Below, piece by piece: positions 25,124-34,311 of a DNA stretch of 64,000 nucleotides. A program made the position numbers and the translations under genes. The DNA comes from Bordetella parapertussis (GTDB lineage: Bacteria > Bacteroidota > Bacteroidia > Chitinophagales > Chitinophagaceae). How positions within the stretch are numbered: position 1 is the first letter of the stretch; every line of letters starts with the position of its first letter. The notes beneath the pieces are model-generated. The model did no database searches and was not told the origin of the DNA. It was given only the letters and a program-made list of their open reading frames with translations. The DNA is taken from positions 62,001 to 126,000 of the forward strand of contig CALQJX020000006.1 in NCBI GenBank assembly GCA_943331005.2, read 5' to 3'.

Positions 25124-27349
25124 TCAGCGAATGAGGGTAAGATCGCCTTTGTGTTTTTCGGTCATGCCCGTCTGGCACATCCCTTCAAAGAAGTAAAAAT
25201 AGGTACCGGCCTCGCAAGGCACCTGCTGCTGTGTACCATACCAGTACTCCGATGCATTGTAACTGAGGAACACTAGTTGCCCCCATCGGTTATAGACCGA
25301 CAGCTTATAATTCATGAGATTGCCGGGAGTTGATATCCGGAAGCCATCGTTCTTTCCATCACCATTGGGCGTGAAGGCGCTTGGATAGATAAATGTGCAG
25401 CAGGATTCGATCTTGTTGTACCTGATTGAAGTAGAATCGGCACAACCATATTCTGTGATAGCCTTAACTGTATAGGTACCTGCAGTAGTGAGTCGGGTAA
25501 ACGGCCTGCCATCTGTTGTTTCCAGTACCCTGTCTGCAGGGCCCCATATGTAGCGGACGCCGCCAGTAGCTTCCAGAAACAAGGTATCTCCGTAGCAAAT
25601 GGTTGCAGGATTGGTAGTGATCTGCGGCACAGGCAGCGGATACACTACTACTTTTACGGGCACTTTTGCCGAGGTACAAACCTTGTACTGCTCTGTTACA
25701 AACCATTCATAAGTAGCAGGCTTCTCTGTTGACGGGGTTGGCGGACCTGAGACTACATTATTTTTTACATCGTACCAGGTAACGGTAGATGCAGTGCTCT
25801 TTACTGGTACCTGAACCGGCATTGCAGCGTCGCGCTGACAATAATATACAGCAACAGGATCGAGTGGCAGCACACCACCATCTGTAATAGAGAAATTGTC
25901 TGAAACAGCACACAACGGATCTGATGCCACAGTGATGGTATAGTTGCCTACCTGCAGGCTATCTGTTATCTGCCCAGTAGTATCGGTATAGGTAGCTATG
26001 GTGCGGGAACCACTGGTAATAGTTACAATGCGGGGCAGGTAACCCAGCGCCAGTTCATATTTCATCAATGCTGCATGCACACAATTGGTAGGCTGCAATG
26101 GTGTAACAGTAACCGTAGGATATGGCGTCACATTGATGGTATAGGCAATTGTCTGCCTGTTGGCTATAGGGCAGTGGTCATTCTTTACATCCAGATAGAA
26201 GGTATAAGCCCCTGGTCTCAGCGTATCGGTACGTGGCCATGTAAAAAAGATGGAAGGATTTGGTGTATTATTACCCGCTATTATCAGGGTAGCACCATCT
26301 GGTACATTACGTGGCGTAATGATCGTAGTATCCTTATCCGGGTTCTTTACAGTGATACCGAAAGATACATTGGACGCTCCTACACAAATGTTCACAATAT
26401 TCTTACCTGTCACAGATCCTCCGTTCACGTTTACCATCTTCAGTGTGGGTGGCGTTCCCTCACAATCAGACGATACTATAAATGTCATTTCGCGCTGGCT
26501 GGTACCAATCAGTACACCTCCCCTGTATTCATACACCTTGCATACCACCAGTGCATTCTGCACAATAGATGGGGTAAAGGTGAGCTGACCATTGATATTG
26601 CTGAATGTAAATTCTCCGGGCAAAGTAGCCAATGGCTCTTCGCCAGAATAGGGAGATACATAACCTACACCTGCCGCACTTGCAGGATCGCTGCCGCCAC
26701 TCAGAGCAGGCACCAATTCATAAACCAATGAATCTCCGTCGCTGTCTATCGCTCCCTGATTGTATTGCTGGTCTTCATTCATACAGTAGTATGGTGTAGG
26801 AATGGAGGTATAAGCAGGCGAAGAATTATTGGCGGTCAGGTTATTCAGCGTAGCCTCGAAATAGGTAGATGAGCTACCGGCGTTGATGACATTGGTGATG
26901 TTCTGGCTTCTGCCTGCCTGACTCACACCCAGTGCACCGGCAAAAATGAAACGCCAGTTAGCTGCAGCAGAAGGAAGTGTAATGGTATCGGTGTAGACAA
27001 ATTTCTTTACGCCCGGCAATGTGCCTCCCTTGCAATAGGTCTGATCGAGCTGTCTGGGACAAACCGGAGACACCTCCAGCCCGTTCACAGGATCCTGCAC
27101 CTTCAGCATATAAACAGTGTCGTAAACATTGCCCTTGTAGAGGTATACCCTGGGCACAGATCCAGGCAATGTGCCGGACACACCCGAACTGCAATCGCCG
27201 TAAAGGGTCATTGTAAGCAGGTAGGTATTGCCACTGAGGTGTTTATAGAGCAGCTCGCCTCCGAAAATATGACTGGCACGTGCAGTTACAGCACCTGCCA
27301 GCAACAACAAAAGGAATACATAAGAAAATAATACGCTCTTTAACCTCAT
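25124..27349 (-). CDS. Large secreted PKD-like protein with T9SS type B (CHU_C) sorting domain
   Basis: 741 residues from the ATG at 27349 (MRLKSVLFSYVFLLLLLAG), chosen for its clean signal peptide; an ATG at 27376 adds nine residues. The mature protein begins SHIFGGELLYKHLSGNTY, typical of long Bacteroidota surface proteins. Several Ig/PKD-like segments follow, and the last 85 residues (IYPSAFTPNGDGKNDGFRI, then YNRWGQLVF) are the gliding-motility-associated C-terminal domain, the type B signal. It should be exported by T9SS and probably acts as an adhesin. It is the only type B cargo in the window. Confidence 0.88.
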   Translation of the reverse strand: MRLKSVLFSYVFLLLLLAGAVTARASHIFGGELLYKHLSGNTYLLTMTLYGDCSSGVSGTLPGSVPRVYLYKGNVYDTVYMLKVQDPVNGLEVSPVCPRQLDQTYCKGGTLPGVKKFVYTDTITLPSAAANWRFIFAGALGVSQAGRSQNITNVINAGSSSTYFEATLNNLTANNSSPAYTSIPTPYYCMNEDQQYNQGAIDSDGDSLVYELVPALSGGSDPASAAGVGYVSPYSGEEPLATLPGEFTFSNINGQLTFTPSIVQNALVVCKVYEYRGGVLIGTSQREMTFIVSSDCEGTPPTLKMVNVNGGSVTGKNIVNICVGASNVSFGITVKNPDKDTTIITPRNVPDGATLIIAGNNTPNPSIFFTWPRTDTLRPGAYTFYLDVKNDHCPIANRQTIAYTINVTPYPTVTVTPLQPTNCVHAALMKYELALGYLPRIVTITSGSRTIATYTDTTGQITDSLQVGNYTITVASDPLCAVSDNFSITDGGVLPLDPVAVYYCQRDAAMPVQVPVKSTASTVTWYDVKNNVVSGPPTPSTEKPATYEWFVTEQYKVCTSAKVPVKVVVYPLPVPQITTNPATICYGDTLFLEATGGVRYIWGPADRVLETTDGRPFTRLTTAGTYTVKAITEYGCADSTSIRYNKIESCCTFIYPSAFTPNGDGKNDGFRISTPGNLMNYKLSVYNRWGQLVFLSYNASEYWYGTQQQVPCEAGTYFYFFEGMCQTGMTEKHKGDLTLIR

Positions 27350-27601
27350 AACAACTAACATTTTCTGCAGCAACACTCACCACTCTACCCGAATCACAAA
27401 AGTCCGGCATTTACACCGCATATCAAAAACTACAATGACACATATATGTCAATTTTAACAGTACGGTTGCTTTTACTCTCTTATAAGACGTAAAAAACGA
27501 GCAAAACCTTTATAACAGCTCAAATTCATTTTTCCTCAATACACATATGCTGTACAGAGAGAAATTATTACCCTATTTTTACAACCAAATTTTACTACCG
27601 G

Positions 27602-29230
27602 ATGAATCTGGAATTCAATAAGAATGAAGACGCTATGAAGCTTGCTGTGAGCGAGATGAAACGCAGACATGGCATTATAAGCCAGGGCGGCGGCAAGAAG
27701 GCTATGGAAAAAGCCCGCGAAAAGGGCAAAATGGCCCCACGCGAGCGCATACAGTACCTCATAGACAAAGACAGTACTTTTACCGAAATAGGTGCGTTCA
27801 CCGGCTACGATATGTATCAGGAACATGGTGGCTGCCCTGCGGGCGGTACTGTTGCTGGTCTGGGTTATGTATGTGGCCGCCTCTGCGTTATTGTAGCCAA
27901 CGACAATACGGTGAAAGCCGGCGCATGGTTCCCTATTACCGGCAAAAAGAACCTGCGCATGCAGGAAATTGCCATGGAAAACCACCTGCCCGTTATATAT
28001 ATAGTAGATAGCGCCGGTGTATACCTGCCTATGCAGGATGAGATATTCCCGGACAAAGAACACTTTGGCCGCATATTCCGCAACAATGCGCAGATGAGCG
28101 CACAGGGCATTACGCAGATTGCCGCAGTAATGGGCAGCTGTGTGGCCGGTGGCGCCTACCTGCCCATTATGAGCGATGAAACGCTGATGGTGGAGGGCAA
28201 CGGCTCTATCTTCCTGGCAGGCCCGTATCTGGTAAAAGCTGCTATAGGCGAAGATGCCGACCAGCAGGCGCTGGGTGGCGCTAAAATGCACACCGAAGTG
28301 AGTGGCATTGCCGACTATAAATTTGATACTGAAAAGGAATGCCTGGATCAGGTGCGCCGCATCATAGACAAGCTGGGCGAGCAGCCCCGCCGTGGCTACG
28401 ACCGCGCCAAACCGGTGGCTCCTGCCAAAGACCCTGCCGAGATATACGGACTCGTATCTGCCATGAACAACAAGCAATATGATGTGGCAGACGTGATCAA
28501 GTGCATTGTAGATAAGTCTGAATTTGACCAGTTCAAGGAAGATTACGGCAAGACCATAGTGTGCGGCTACGCCCGTATAGATGGCTGGGCTGTAGGCATT
28601 GTAGCCAATCAGCGCAAAATAGTGAAGAGTGGCAAGGGCGAAATGCAGATGGGTGGCGTTATCTATAACGATAGTGCCGACAAAGCAGCACGCTTCATTA
28701 TGAACTGCAACCAGAAGCGTATTCCGCTGGTGTTCCTGCAGGATGTTACCGGCTTTATGGTGGGTAGTCGCAGCGAGCAATCGGGCATCATAAAGGACGG
28801 CGCCAAACTGGTAAATGCAGTGGCCAACTCTGTAGTACCAAAGATAACCATAGTAATAGGCAACTCTTATGGCGCAGGCAACTACGCTATGTGTGGCAAG
28901 GCCTACGATCCGCGCTTTATCTATGCATGGCCAAACGCCAAGATAGCTGTAATGGGTGGCGAACAGGCAGCCAAAACATTGCTGCAGATACAGGTAGCTT
29001 CGCTGAAGGCAAAAGGTGAAGTGATAGATCCTGAAAAGGAAAAAGCGATGCTGAAAGAGATCACCGACAAATACGACAGTCAGACATCGGCATACTATGC
29101 TGCTGCCCGCCTGTGGGTCGATGAGATCATAGACCCGGCAGATACCCGCAAGGTGATATCGGAGGGCATCAACGCGGCCAACCACGCCAAAGACGAAAGA
29201 GAATTCAAAGTAGGCGTAATGCAGGTATAA
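27602..29230 (+). CDS. Acyl-CoA carboxylase beta subunit, methylcrotonyl-CoA type carboxyltransferase
   Basis: 542 residues. It transfers CO2 from carboxybiotin to an acyl-CoA. The blocks EHGGCPAGGTVAG, TVKAGAWFPITGKKN, VDSAGVYLPMQDEIFPDKEH and AVMGSCVAGGAYLP match methylcrotonyl-CoA carboxylase beta more closely than propionyl-CoA carboxylase. GNSYGAGNYAMCGKAYDP is the second crotonase-fold block. Its role would be leucine catabolism if the alpha subunit matches. No biotin carboxylase/biotin carrier gene is adjacent; it stands alone with a terminator directly after. A near-consensus TATTTTTA precedes the ATG. Confidence 0.9.
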   Translation: MNLEFNKNEDAMKLAVSEMKRRHGIISQGGGKKAMEKAREKGKMAPRERIQYLIDKDSTFTEIGAFTGYDMYQEHGGCPAGGTVAGLGYVCGRLCVIVANDNTVKAGAWFPITGKKNLRMQEIAMENHLPVIYIVDSAGVYLPMQDEIFPDKEHFGRIFRNNAQMSAQGITQIAAVMGSCVAGGAYLPIMSDETLMVEGNGSIFLAGPYLVKAAIGEDADQQALGGAKMHTEVSGIADYKFDTEKECLDQVRRIIDKLGEQPRRGYDRAKPVAPAKDPAEIYGLVSAMNNKQYDVADVIKCIVDKSEFDQFKEDYGKTIVCGYARIDGWAVGIVANQRKIVKSGKGEMQMGGVIYNDSADKAARFIMNCNQKRIPLVFLQDVTGFMVGSRSEQSGIIKDGAKLVNAVANSVVPKITIVIGNSYGAGNYAMCGKAYDPRFIYAWPNAKIAVMGGEQAAKTLLQIQVASLKAKGEVIDPEKEKAMLKEITDKYDSQTSAYYAAARLWVDEIIDPADTRKVISEGINAANHAKDEREFKVGVMQV

Positions 29231-29239
29231 AAGACACAG

Positions 29240-29272
29240 AAAAACGTATCATCTCCTAAATGGTACGTTTTT
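29240..29272 (+). terminator. Terminator after the carboxyltransferase gene
   Basis: Stem AAAAACGTA / TACGTTTTT (29240-29248 and 29264-29272), extendable by three pairs past one mismatch, with a T-rich 3' side. Confidence 0.75.
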
Positions 29273-29428
29273 TGTTTGTGGTATTATTGCAGCCACAGAG
29301 CGGCACAGCGTTAAATAACATTCTATTGGCGATATGTTTTGACAGCGCGTCTTACTTTTAACGCATTGTGGAAAAGAAATTACATCATCGCCACGATTTT
29401 TTCTTGATTTTTGTATTGAACAGTTATT

Positions 29429-30007
29429 ATGCAGCAGAGAATAAAAGAAATCATACAGGCCTCTATCGCCACCAAACAACTACTGATGGAAGACCCGGTA
29501 CTTATGGATACGATCCAGAAGGTTACAGAGGTCATTACTACAGCATTTGCCAATGGCAATAAAGTGCTTTTTTGCGGCAATGGCGGTAGTGCAGCCGATG
29601 CGCAGCATCTGGCAGCAGAGTTCAGCGGCAGGTTCTATACCGACCGTGATCCGCTGCCATCAGAGGCATTGCACTGCAACTCATCATACATGACCGCAGT
29701 AGCCAACGATTATGGCTATGATGTGGTCTATAGCAGAATAGTAAAGGGCACAGGCAAGCCGGGCGATGTACTGGTGGGTCTTAGTACTTCGGGCAATTCT
29801 GTTAATATTATCAAAGCAATGGAAGTTGCGAAAGAAATTGGTATGATTAATGTGGTATTATCAGGAGAGAGTGGCGGAAAGCTCAGAACAATGTGCGACT
29901 ACCTGATAAACGTGCCCAGCAGCGACACCCCAAGGATACAGGAATCCCATATCATGGTAGGGCATATTATCTGCGAGCTGGTGGAAGCCGGATTATTTAA
30001 AAAATGA
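29429..30007 (+). CDS. gmhA: Sedoheptulose 7-phosphate isomerase
   Basis: 192 residues, standard GmhA length. It converts sedoheptulose 7-phosphate to D-glycero-D-manno-heptose 7-phosphate, the first step of heptose synthesis for LPS or S-layer glycans. The SIS domain is intact: CGNGGSAADAQHLAAEFSGR with the catalytic His/Glu, LSTSGNSVNIIKAM, and the C-terminal QESHIMVGHIICELVE. Its stop overlaps the start of gmhB by four bases (ATGA), indicating coupled translation. Confidence 0.95.
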   Translation: MQQRIKEIIQASIATKQLLMEDPVLMDTIQKVTEVITTAFANGNKVLFCGNGGSAADAQHLAAEFSGRFYTDRDPLPSEALHCNSSYMTAVANDYGYDVVYSRIVKGTGKPGDVLVGLSTSGNSVNIIKAMEVAKEIGMINVVLSGESGGKLRTMCDYLINVPSSDTPRIQESHIMVGHIICELVEAGLFKK

Positions 30008-30594
30008 GTAACAAGATGAACCTTACAGCATCAAAGCCTGACGTGAACAAAAACTGGACATTATTTCTTGACAGAGACGGCGTTATCAATGTAGAATCAG
30101 TAGGCTCTTACATTACCTCGTGGGACGAATTCAACTTTCATGAAGGGGCACAGGAAGCCATAAGGACCCTGAGCAATATCTTCGGTACTATAGTAGTGGT
30201 ATCCAACCAGCGTGGTGTGGGCCGCGGCATCATGACCATGGATGCACTGCGCGAAATAAGCGGTAACATGAAGGCTGCCGTAGCTGCCAATGGCGGGCGT
30301 ATAGACCAGGTATACAACTGCATTGCTACCAGCGACGATGATCATAACCGCAAACCAAATACGGGCATGGGCCTGCAGGCGCAGGAAGATTTTCCTGCCA
30401 TAGACTTCAGGCGCAGCATTATGGTGGGCAACAGCATGAGCGATATGGAGTTTGGCAAGAAATTATCCATGCACACTATCTTCCTCACTACAAAGCACGA
30501 CCCTGTAATGCTGCCGCACGACCTCATAGACGAGCAGTACGACTCGCTGCAGTCGTGGGCCCGCAGCATGGTACCTGCCGAAATGGTAGGCTAA
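30004..30594 (+). CDS. gmhB: HAD-family heptose-bisphosphate phosphatase (GmhB-like), zinc loop altered
   Basis: 196 residues. The HAD motifs are complete: LDRDGVIN (nucleophile and acid), VVSNQRGVGRG, NRKPNTGMG with the motif III region, and MVGNSMSDMEFG. It should remove the C7 phosphate of D-glycero-D-manno-heptose 1,7-bisphosphate, supported by its four-base overlap with gmhA. Canonical GmhB has a CxH...CxC zinc site just before RKPxxG; here the segment reads CIATSDDDHNRKPNTG, keeping one Cys and losing the other ligands. The fold may be stabilised without zinc, or the specificity may differ. No kinase/nucleotidyltransferase (hldE/hddA/hddC) gene is nearby. Confidence 0.82.
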   Translation: MSNKMNLTASKPDVNKNWTLFLDRDGVINVESVGSYITSWDEFNFHEGAQEAIRTLSNIFGTIVVVSNQRGVGRGIMTMDALREISGNMKAAVAANGGRIDQVYNCIATSDDDHNRKPNTGMGLQAQEDFPAIDFRRSIMVGNSMSDMEFGKKLSMHTIFLTTKHDPVMLPHDLIDEQYDSLQSWARSMVPAEMVG

Positions 30595-30615
30595 CAGAAT
30601 ATTTATGTAACTTAG

Positions 30616-30655
30616 AAAGAATAGAGCGGCTGCATATACAGCCGCTCTATTCTTT
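30616..30655 (+). terminator. Terminator after gmhB; copy 1 of a repeated palindrome
   Basis: A 17-bp stem (30616-30632 with 30639-30655, core AATAGAGCGGCTG) with loop CATATA, and T-rich 3' side. Its 32-nt core is the same as at 37405-37452 except for one base. Confidence 0.88.
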
Positions 30656-30704
30656 TATATACGGGTAAGCTGTTTTGTTTGCTTTTAACTATTTCCAAAA
30701 ATAT

Positions 30705-30734
30705 TGTCATTCTAAAATGTCAATTTAATTGACA
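30705..30734 (+). promoter_or_regulatory. Candidate operator: perfect 17-bp palindrome plus an extra half-site
   Basis: TGTCAATT-T-AATTGACA (30718-30734) is a perfect palindrome ending 19 nt before the polymerase GTG at 30754. A further TGTCA half-site begins at 30705, 13 nt upstream of the first arm. A weak -7-like TAACTTAG (30742-30749) follows, so the palindrome would cover the -33 region. This is the geometry of a repressor site for the polymerase/radical SAM operon. Confidence 0.55.
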
Positions 30735-30753
30735 AATTGAATAACTTAGCCTT

Positions 30754-32220
30754 GTGAAACAGAAAAAAGACTATTTCAGCAACTCGTTGAGGGTGAATAA
30801 AGCACCCCTTGTCATGTATGTTGACATGAATAGCTACTTTGCGAGTTGTGAGCAGCAGCGCCACCCCGAACTAAGACATAAACCGGTGGGTGTGCTTACG
30901 TACGACAGCCCCAATGCGGCTGTAATAGCGGCATCTATAGAGGCCAAGAAAATGGGCGTGAAGACAGGTATGCGCCTGCGCGAATGCCTGGAGTTGTGCC
31001 CGCAGATGCTTACTACCCAAACCCACCCAGCCTGGTACCGGCAGATACATGTAGACGTAATGCAGATACTGAAGCGCTACTGCGATGATGTGATACCCAA
31101 AAGCATAGACGAAGCGGTTGCCAATTTCCATTCTTACAGACTGGTATACAAAGACCTGACCCAGGTAGCCCGGCAGATAAAGGCCGATCTGGCCGAAAAA
31201 TATGATTACCTGAAGTGCTCTATAGGCATAGCCCCCAATTCGTTCCTGGCCAAGGTGGGTACAGAACTGCAGAAACCGGACGGACTGGTGGTAATAACCG
31301 AAGACAATATAGACGAAAAGCTGGCCACCATGAAGCTGACCGACCTGCCGGGCATAGCGGGGCGCAATGAGCGCCGGCTGCTGCTGATAGGCATCCGCAA
31401 TCCGGTGGAAATGAGACACTCCTCACCGGCACTGCTACGCAAGGCCTTTGGTGGTGTGGTGGGCGACTACTGGCACAAGCGGCTGAATTTTGGCGAGGTA
31501 GACATGTATAGCAAGGCCGAGAACCGCACCATGAGCGCCACCCGCACCATAAGCAGTATGCAGAGCCGCGACAGGCAACAGCTGGAGTCTATGCTCATAT
31601 CGCTGTGCACCCGCCTGGAGCAGCGCATGGTAAAGGGAGAACTGTTCTGCAAGGAGGTCTCTTTCTCTATAAGATACCGCGACGATACCCGCTTTGAAAC
31701 ATCAGTGAAGCTGGCCGATCCTGTGCAGGATGCGATGGAGCTGCGCAGTTACATAAAGCAGCGCATGGCCGACTACGAGCGCAGCCGCGGACTGGATACG
31801 CTTTTCACCGACAAGGTCACCAACATTACCGTGGCCATACAATCTTTTATGAAGGGGCAGGTAATGCAGTACAGCCTGTTCGATAACAGGCTGAAGCGCG
31901 ATACGCTGCGCCGTGTGGTATACCAGATAAAAGACCTCTACGACCAGAAGAACATAGTGCGGAAGGGCAGCGAACTGTTCAGTCCGTATGTAATGAAAGA
32001 CGCAATAGGCTTTGGATCTGTAAAGGATATGCTGGTTATAGACGGCGAGGTGAAGAACAAACATATGCTGGAAGAAGATGCCGACCCTAAAGCACCCAGA
32101 AAGATCGTCATCAAAAAGAAAGAAACAGCCCCCCCTCCGCAGGAAGAGGATGAGGTGTTCAGGGAATATGAAGGTCCTGCATATGCCGATGTGGTGAGCG
32201 ATAATGATGTGATGTGCTGA
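30754..32220 (+). CDS. Y-family (UmuC/DinB-type) translesion DNA polymerase
   Basis: 488 residues from a GTG start. The catalytic centre is intact: MYVDMNSYFASCEQ (first Asp), and IPKSIDEAV, whose Asp-Glu are the other two carboxylates. Next come KCSIGIAPNSFLAKVGTELQK and the HhH region LPGIAGRNERRLLLIGI. QYSLFD (about residue 370) after the little finger matches the sliding-clamp-binding motif. The last 90 residues are a charged tail. It would replicate past DNA lesions at the cost of errors. The radical SAM gene follows in 33 nt, so the two form an operon under a palindromic candidate operator. Confidence 0.9.
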   Translation: MKQKKDYFSNSLRVNKAPLVMYVDMNSYFASCEQQRHPELRHKPVGVLTYDSPNAAVIAASIEAKKMGVKTGMRLRECLELCPQMLTTQTHPAWYRQIHVDVMQILKRYCDDVIPKSIDEAVANFHSYRLVYKDLTQVARQIKADLAEKYDYLKCSIGIAPNSFLAKVGTELQKPDGLVVITEDNIDEKLATMKLTDLPGIAGRNERRLLLIGIRNPVEMRHSSPALLRKAFGGVVGDYWHKRLNFGEVDMYSKAENRTMSATRTISSMQSRDRQQLESMLISLCTRLEQRMVKGELFCKEVSFSIRYRDDTRFETSVKLADPVQDAMELRSYIKQRMADYERSRGLDTLFTDKVTNITVAIQSFMKGQVMQYSLFDNRLKRDTLRRVVYQIKDLYDQKNIVRKGSELFSPYVMKDAIGFGSVKDMLVIDGEVKNKHMLEEDADPKAPRKIVIKKKETAPPPQEEDEVFREYEGPAYADVVSDNDVMC

Positions 32221-32253
32221 TATTTTTTTACTAACAACCAGATACTGATAAAC

Positions 32254-33327
32254 ATGGTAAACCAGGTAGCCAACGATCGTTTTGACAAAGGAAGAGGCGC
32301 ACAGTACAACCCGAAGAACAGGTTTCTGAAGGGGGAATATGTGCAGGAGCATACAGAGGGTATAGACGACTGGGAGCAGGAACGCCGCAATACCGAGTAC
32401 ATAATGGACGACAGCAAAACGCTGGTGAACAAGGTAACGAGCCCCGATGTGGGCATGGCCTACTCTGCCAATCCTTATCAGGGGTGCGAGCATGGTTGTG
32501 TTTATTGCTATGCCCGCAACTCTCACGAGTACTGGGGCTACAGTGCCGGTCTCGATTTTGAGAGTCGCATAGTTGTAAAAAAGAACGCGCCTGCATTGCT
32601 GCGCAAATTCTTCGATAACAAGAACTGGGAGCCTGCCTGCATATCGCTGAGTGGCAATACAGACTGCTATCAGCCCATAGAGCGCAGAATGAAGATAACC
32701 AGGGCACTGCTGGAGATATGTCTGGAATACCGCAATCCGGTGGGTATCATTACCAAAAATGCACTGGTGCTGCGCGACCTGGATATACTGCAGGAAATGG
32801 CAGGCATGAATCTGGTACGGGTGTTTACTTCTATCACCTCTATGGATGAGGGGCTAAGGCAGGTAATGGAGCCAAGAACAGCATCGTACAAGTCTCGCTT
32901 CAAGGTGCTGGAAACTCTATCTAAAGCAGGAGTACCGACAGGTGTAATGAATGCGCCGCTGATACCGGGACTGAATGATATGCACATGCACGATGTGCTG
33001 AAGGCGGCCAGCGAAGCAGGGGCAAAATGGGCAGGGTATACCGTTGTGCGGCTGAACGGGGCTATAGGCAATATCTTTAAAGACTGGCTGTACAAGGCAT
33101 TCCCCGACAGGGCTGATAAGGTATGGAAGCAAATATGCGAGTGCCACGACGGGAAGGTGAACGATAGCCGGTGGGGCAACAGAATGGTGGGCGATGGCAA
33201 ATTTGCCACCCTAATCCGCGACCAGTTTCAGCTATACTGCCGCAAGTTCCACCTCAATGAAGAGCATGTGGAATTAGATACAACCGCCTTCAGGAGGTTG
33301 AAGAATAAGCAGCTGAGCCTGTTCTGA
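32254..33327 (+). CDS. SPL-like radical SAM protein (PA0069 family) ending in a clamp-binding-like peptide
   Basis: 357 residues. The radical SAM cluster motif is CEHGCVYCYAR (CxxxCxxC), preceded by ANPYQG, and followed by SGNTDCYQPIERRMKITRAL, as in the spore-photoproduct-lyase-like PA0069/Rv2578c group. These proteins are thought to act on DNA, but their reaction is not settled. The C-terminus is KNKQLSLF; QLSLF is the consensus pentapeptide for binding the beta sliding clamp. With the polymerase 33 nt upstream, a joint role in DNA damage repair or tolerance is inferred. Confidence 0.88.
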   Translation: MVNQVANDRFDKGRGAQYNPKNRFLKGEYVQEHTEGIDDWEQERRNTEYIMDDSKTLVNKVTSPDVGMAYSANPYQGCEHGCVYCYARNSHEYWGYSAGLDFESRIVVKKNAPALLRKFFDNKNWEPACISLSGNTDCYQPIERRMKITRALLEICLEYRNPVGIITKNALVLRDLDILQEMAGMNLVRVFTSITSMDEGLRQVMEPRTASYKSRFKVLETLSKAGVPTGVMNAPLIPGLNDMHMHDVLKAASEAGAKWAGYTVVRLNGAIGNIFKDWLYKAFPDRADKVWKQICECHDGKVNDSRWGNRMVGDGKFATLIRDQFQLYCRKFHLNEEHVELDTTAFRRLKNKQLSLF

Positions 33328-33342
33328 TAATGAAAGAGATAA

Positions 33343-34311
33343 TTAGTGATGGATGGTCACTGTTTCTTTACGAACAGTGCCGGCTCCTTTGCGCAATACC
33401 ACCACATAGGTGCCATTGGTCCATGAGGCTGTGCTGATGAAGGGAGTTGTTTTCAGCTCTGCGGCATCTTTCCTGAACACACAGCGACCGGTAAGATCAT
33501 AAACAGACACAGAGAGGTCTGCGCCTGCATTGTCTATATGTATATCTGCACCCGAGGGATTGGGGTAGATGCGTATACTGCTGCCGGCCGCGCCCTGCGA
33601 CACAGCAGTAGTGAGCGGGTAATAATCGCAGTTGGTATAGAAGTTGGTGCCTAATGTAGCGCAGGAGTTCACACGCATAGAGAAGTCCTGCACCAGACCG
33701 CTCTGTGCAAAACACTTCAGAGATTCGAAGTAGTCGTTACAGTCACCTGCAAAAGCCGGATAAGCCGGGTGGTTGGTGCAGCCTACACCCTCAATTACAG
33801 AATAGACCCTGTCTCCACGCCCTGCAACACTCTGAAAGTCCCACACTTTGTGATACACACCGGAAATAAGAATAGAATCGAGCCCCACCACACTATCTGC
33901 AACAGAACCACCGGGATATACAGAATAGGTATACTGTATGGTATCGCCCGGATTGAGGTTGTAGTTATAGAGTATGTGCTCCTGATTGTCGGCAGCAGGC
34001 ATTCTGTAGTATACAATATGCGCATTGGCATCTTCACGAATGAAGAAGCCCTTGCCATAGTTGGTATTACAGCCAGCGCTGGTCACCGTATACCTGATCA
34101 GGAAATGATTGAGTTTCTTGTACGAGTTGCCATACATGATAGTGTCCGAGGTCAGACGGGCAGTTCTGTCCCACTGGCAGGCGGCACCCATAGTGCCGCT
34201 GGTTTGCCACGTATTGCTCGTATCAACAAAACTTATCTTTTGGGCAGATGAGGTAAAAGTTGAAAGAAGCAACACAAAAACAGCAAGCAGACTGGTGACG
34301 TATGGTTTCAT
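33343..34311 (-). CDS. Secreted protein of unknown function with T9SS type A sorting domain
   Basis: 322 residues with signal peptide MKPYVTSLLAVFVLLLSTFTSSAQ. The central 200 residues have no family I recognise; they contain several cysteines and aromatic beta segments. The final 75 residues (RIYPNPSGADIHIDNAG, SVYDLTGRCVF, TNGTYVVVLRKG) are a type A C-terminal sorting domain, so it should be secreted by T9SS. It converges with the radical SAM gene (15 nt apart) and diverges from miaB. A TAATTTTG -7 box (complement of 34324-34331) lies 12 nt before the ATG. Confidence 0.8.
   Translation of the reverse strand: MKPYVTSLLAVFVLLLSTFTSSAQKISFVDTSNTWQTSGTMGAACQWDRTARLTSDTIMYGNSYKKLNHFLIRYTVTSAGCNTNYGKGFFIREDANAHIVYYRMPAADNQEHILYNYNLNPGDTIQYTYSVYPGGSVADSVVGLDSILISGVYHKVWDFQSVAGRGDRVYSVIEGVGCTNHPAYPAFAGDCNDYFESLKCFAQSGLVQDFSMRVNSCATLGTNFYTNCDYYPLTTAVSQGAAGSSIRIYPNPSGADIHIDNAGADLSVSVYDLTGRCVFRKDAAELKTTPFISTASWTNGTYVVVLRKGAGTVRKETVTIHH

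Noticed and set aside
27436..27451. TGACA-N6-TGTCA inverted repeat upstream of the CHU_C gene
   Set aside because: The arms are only five bases and the orientation is opposite to that at the polymerase operator; likely chance in an AT-rich gap.
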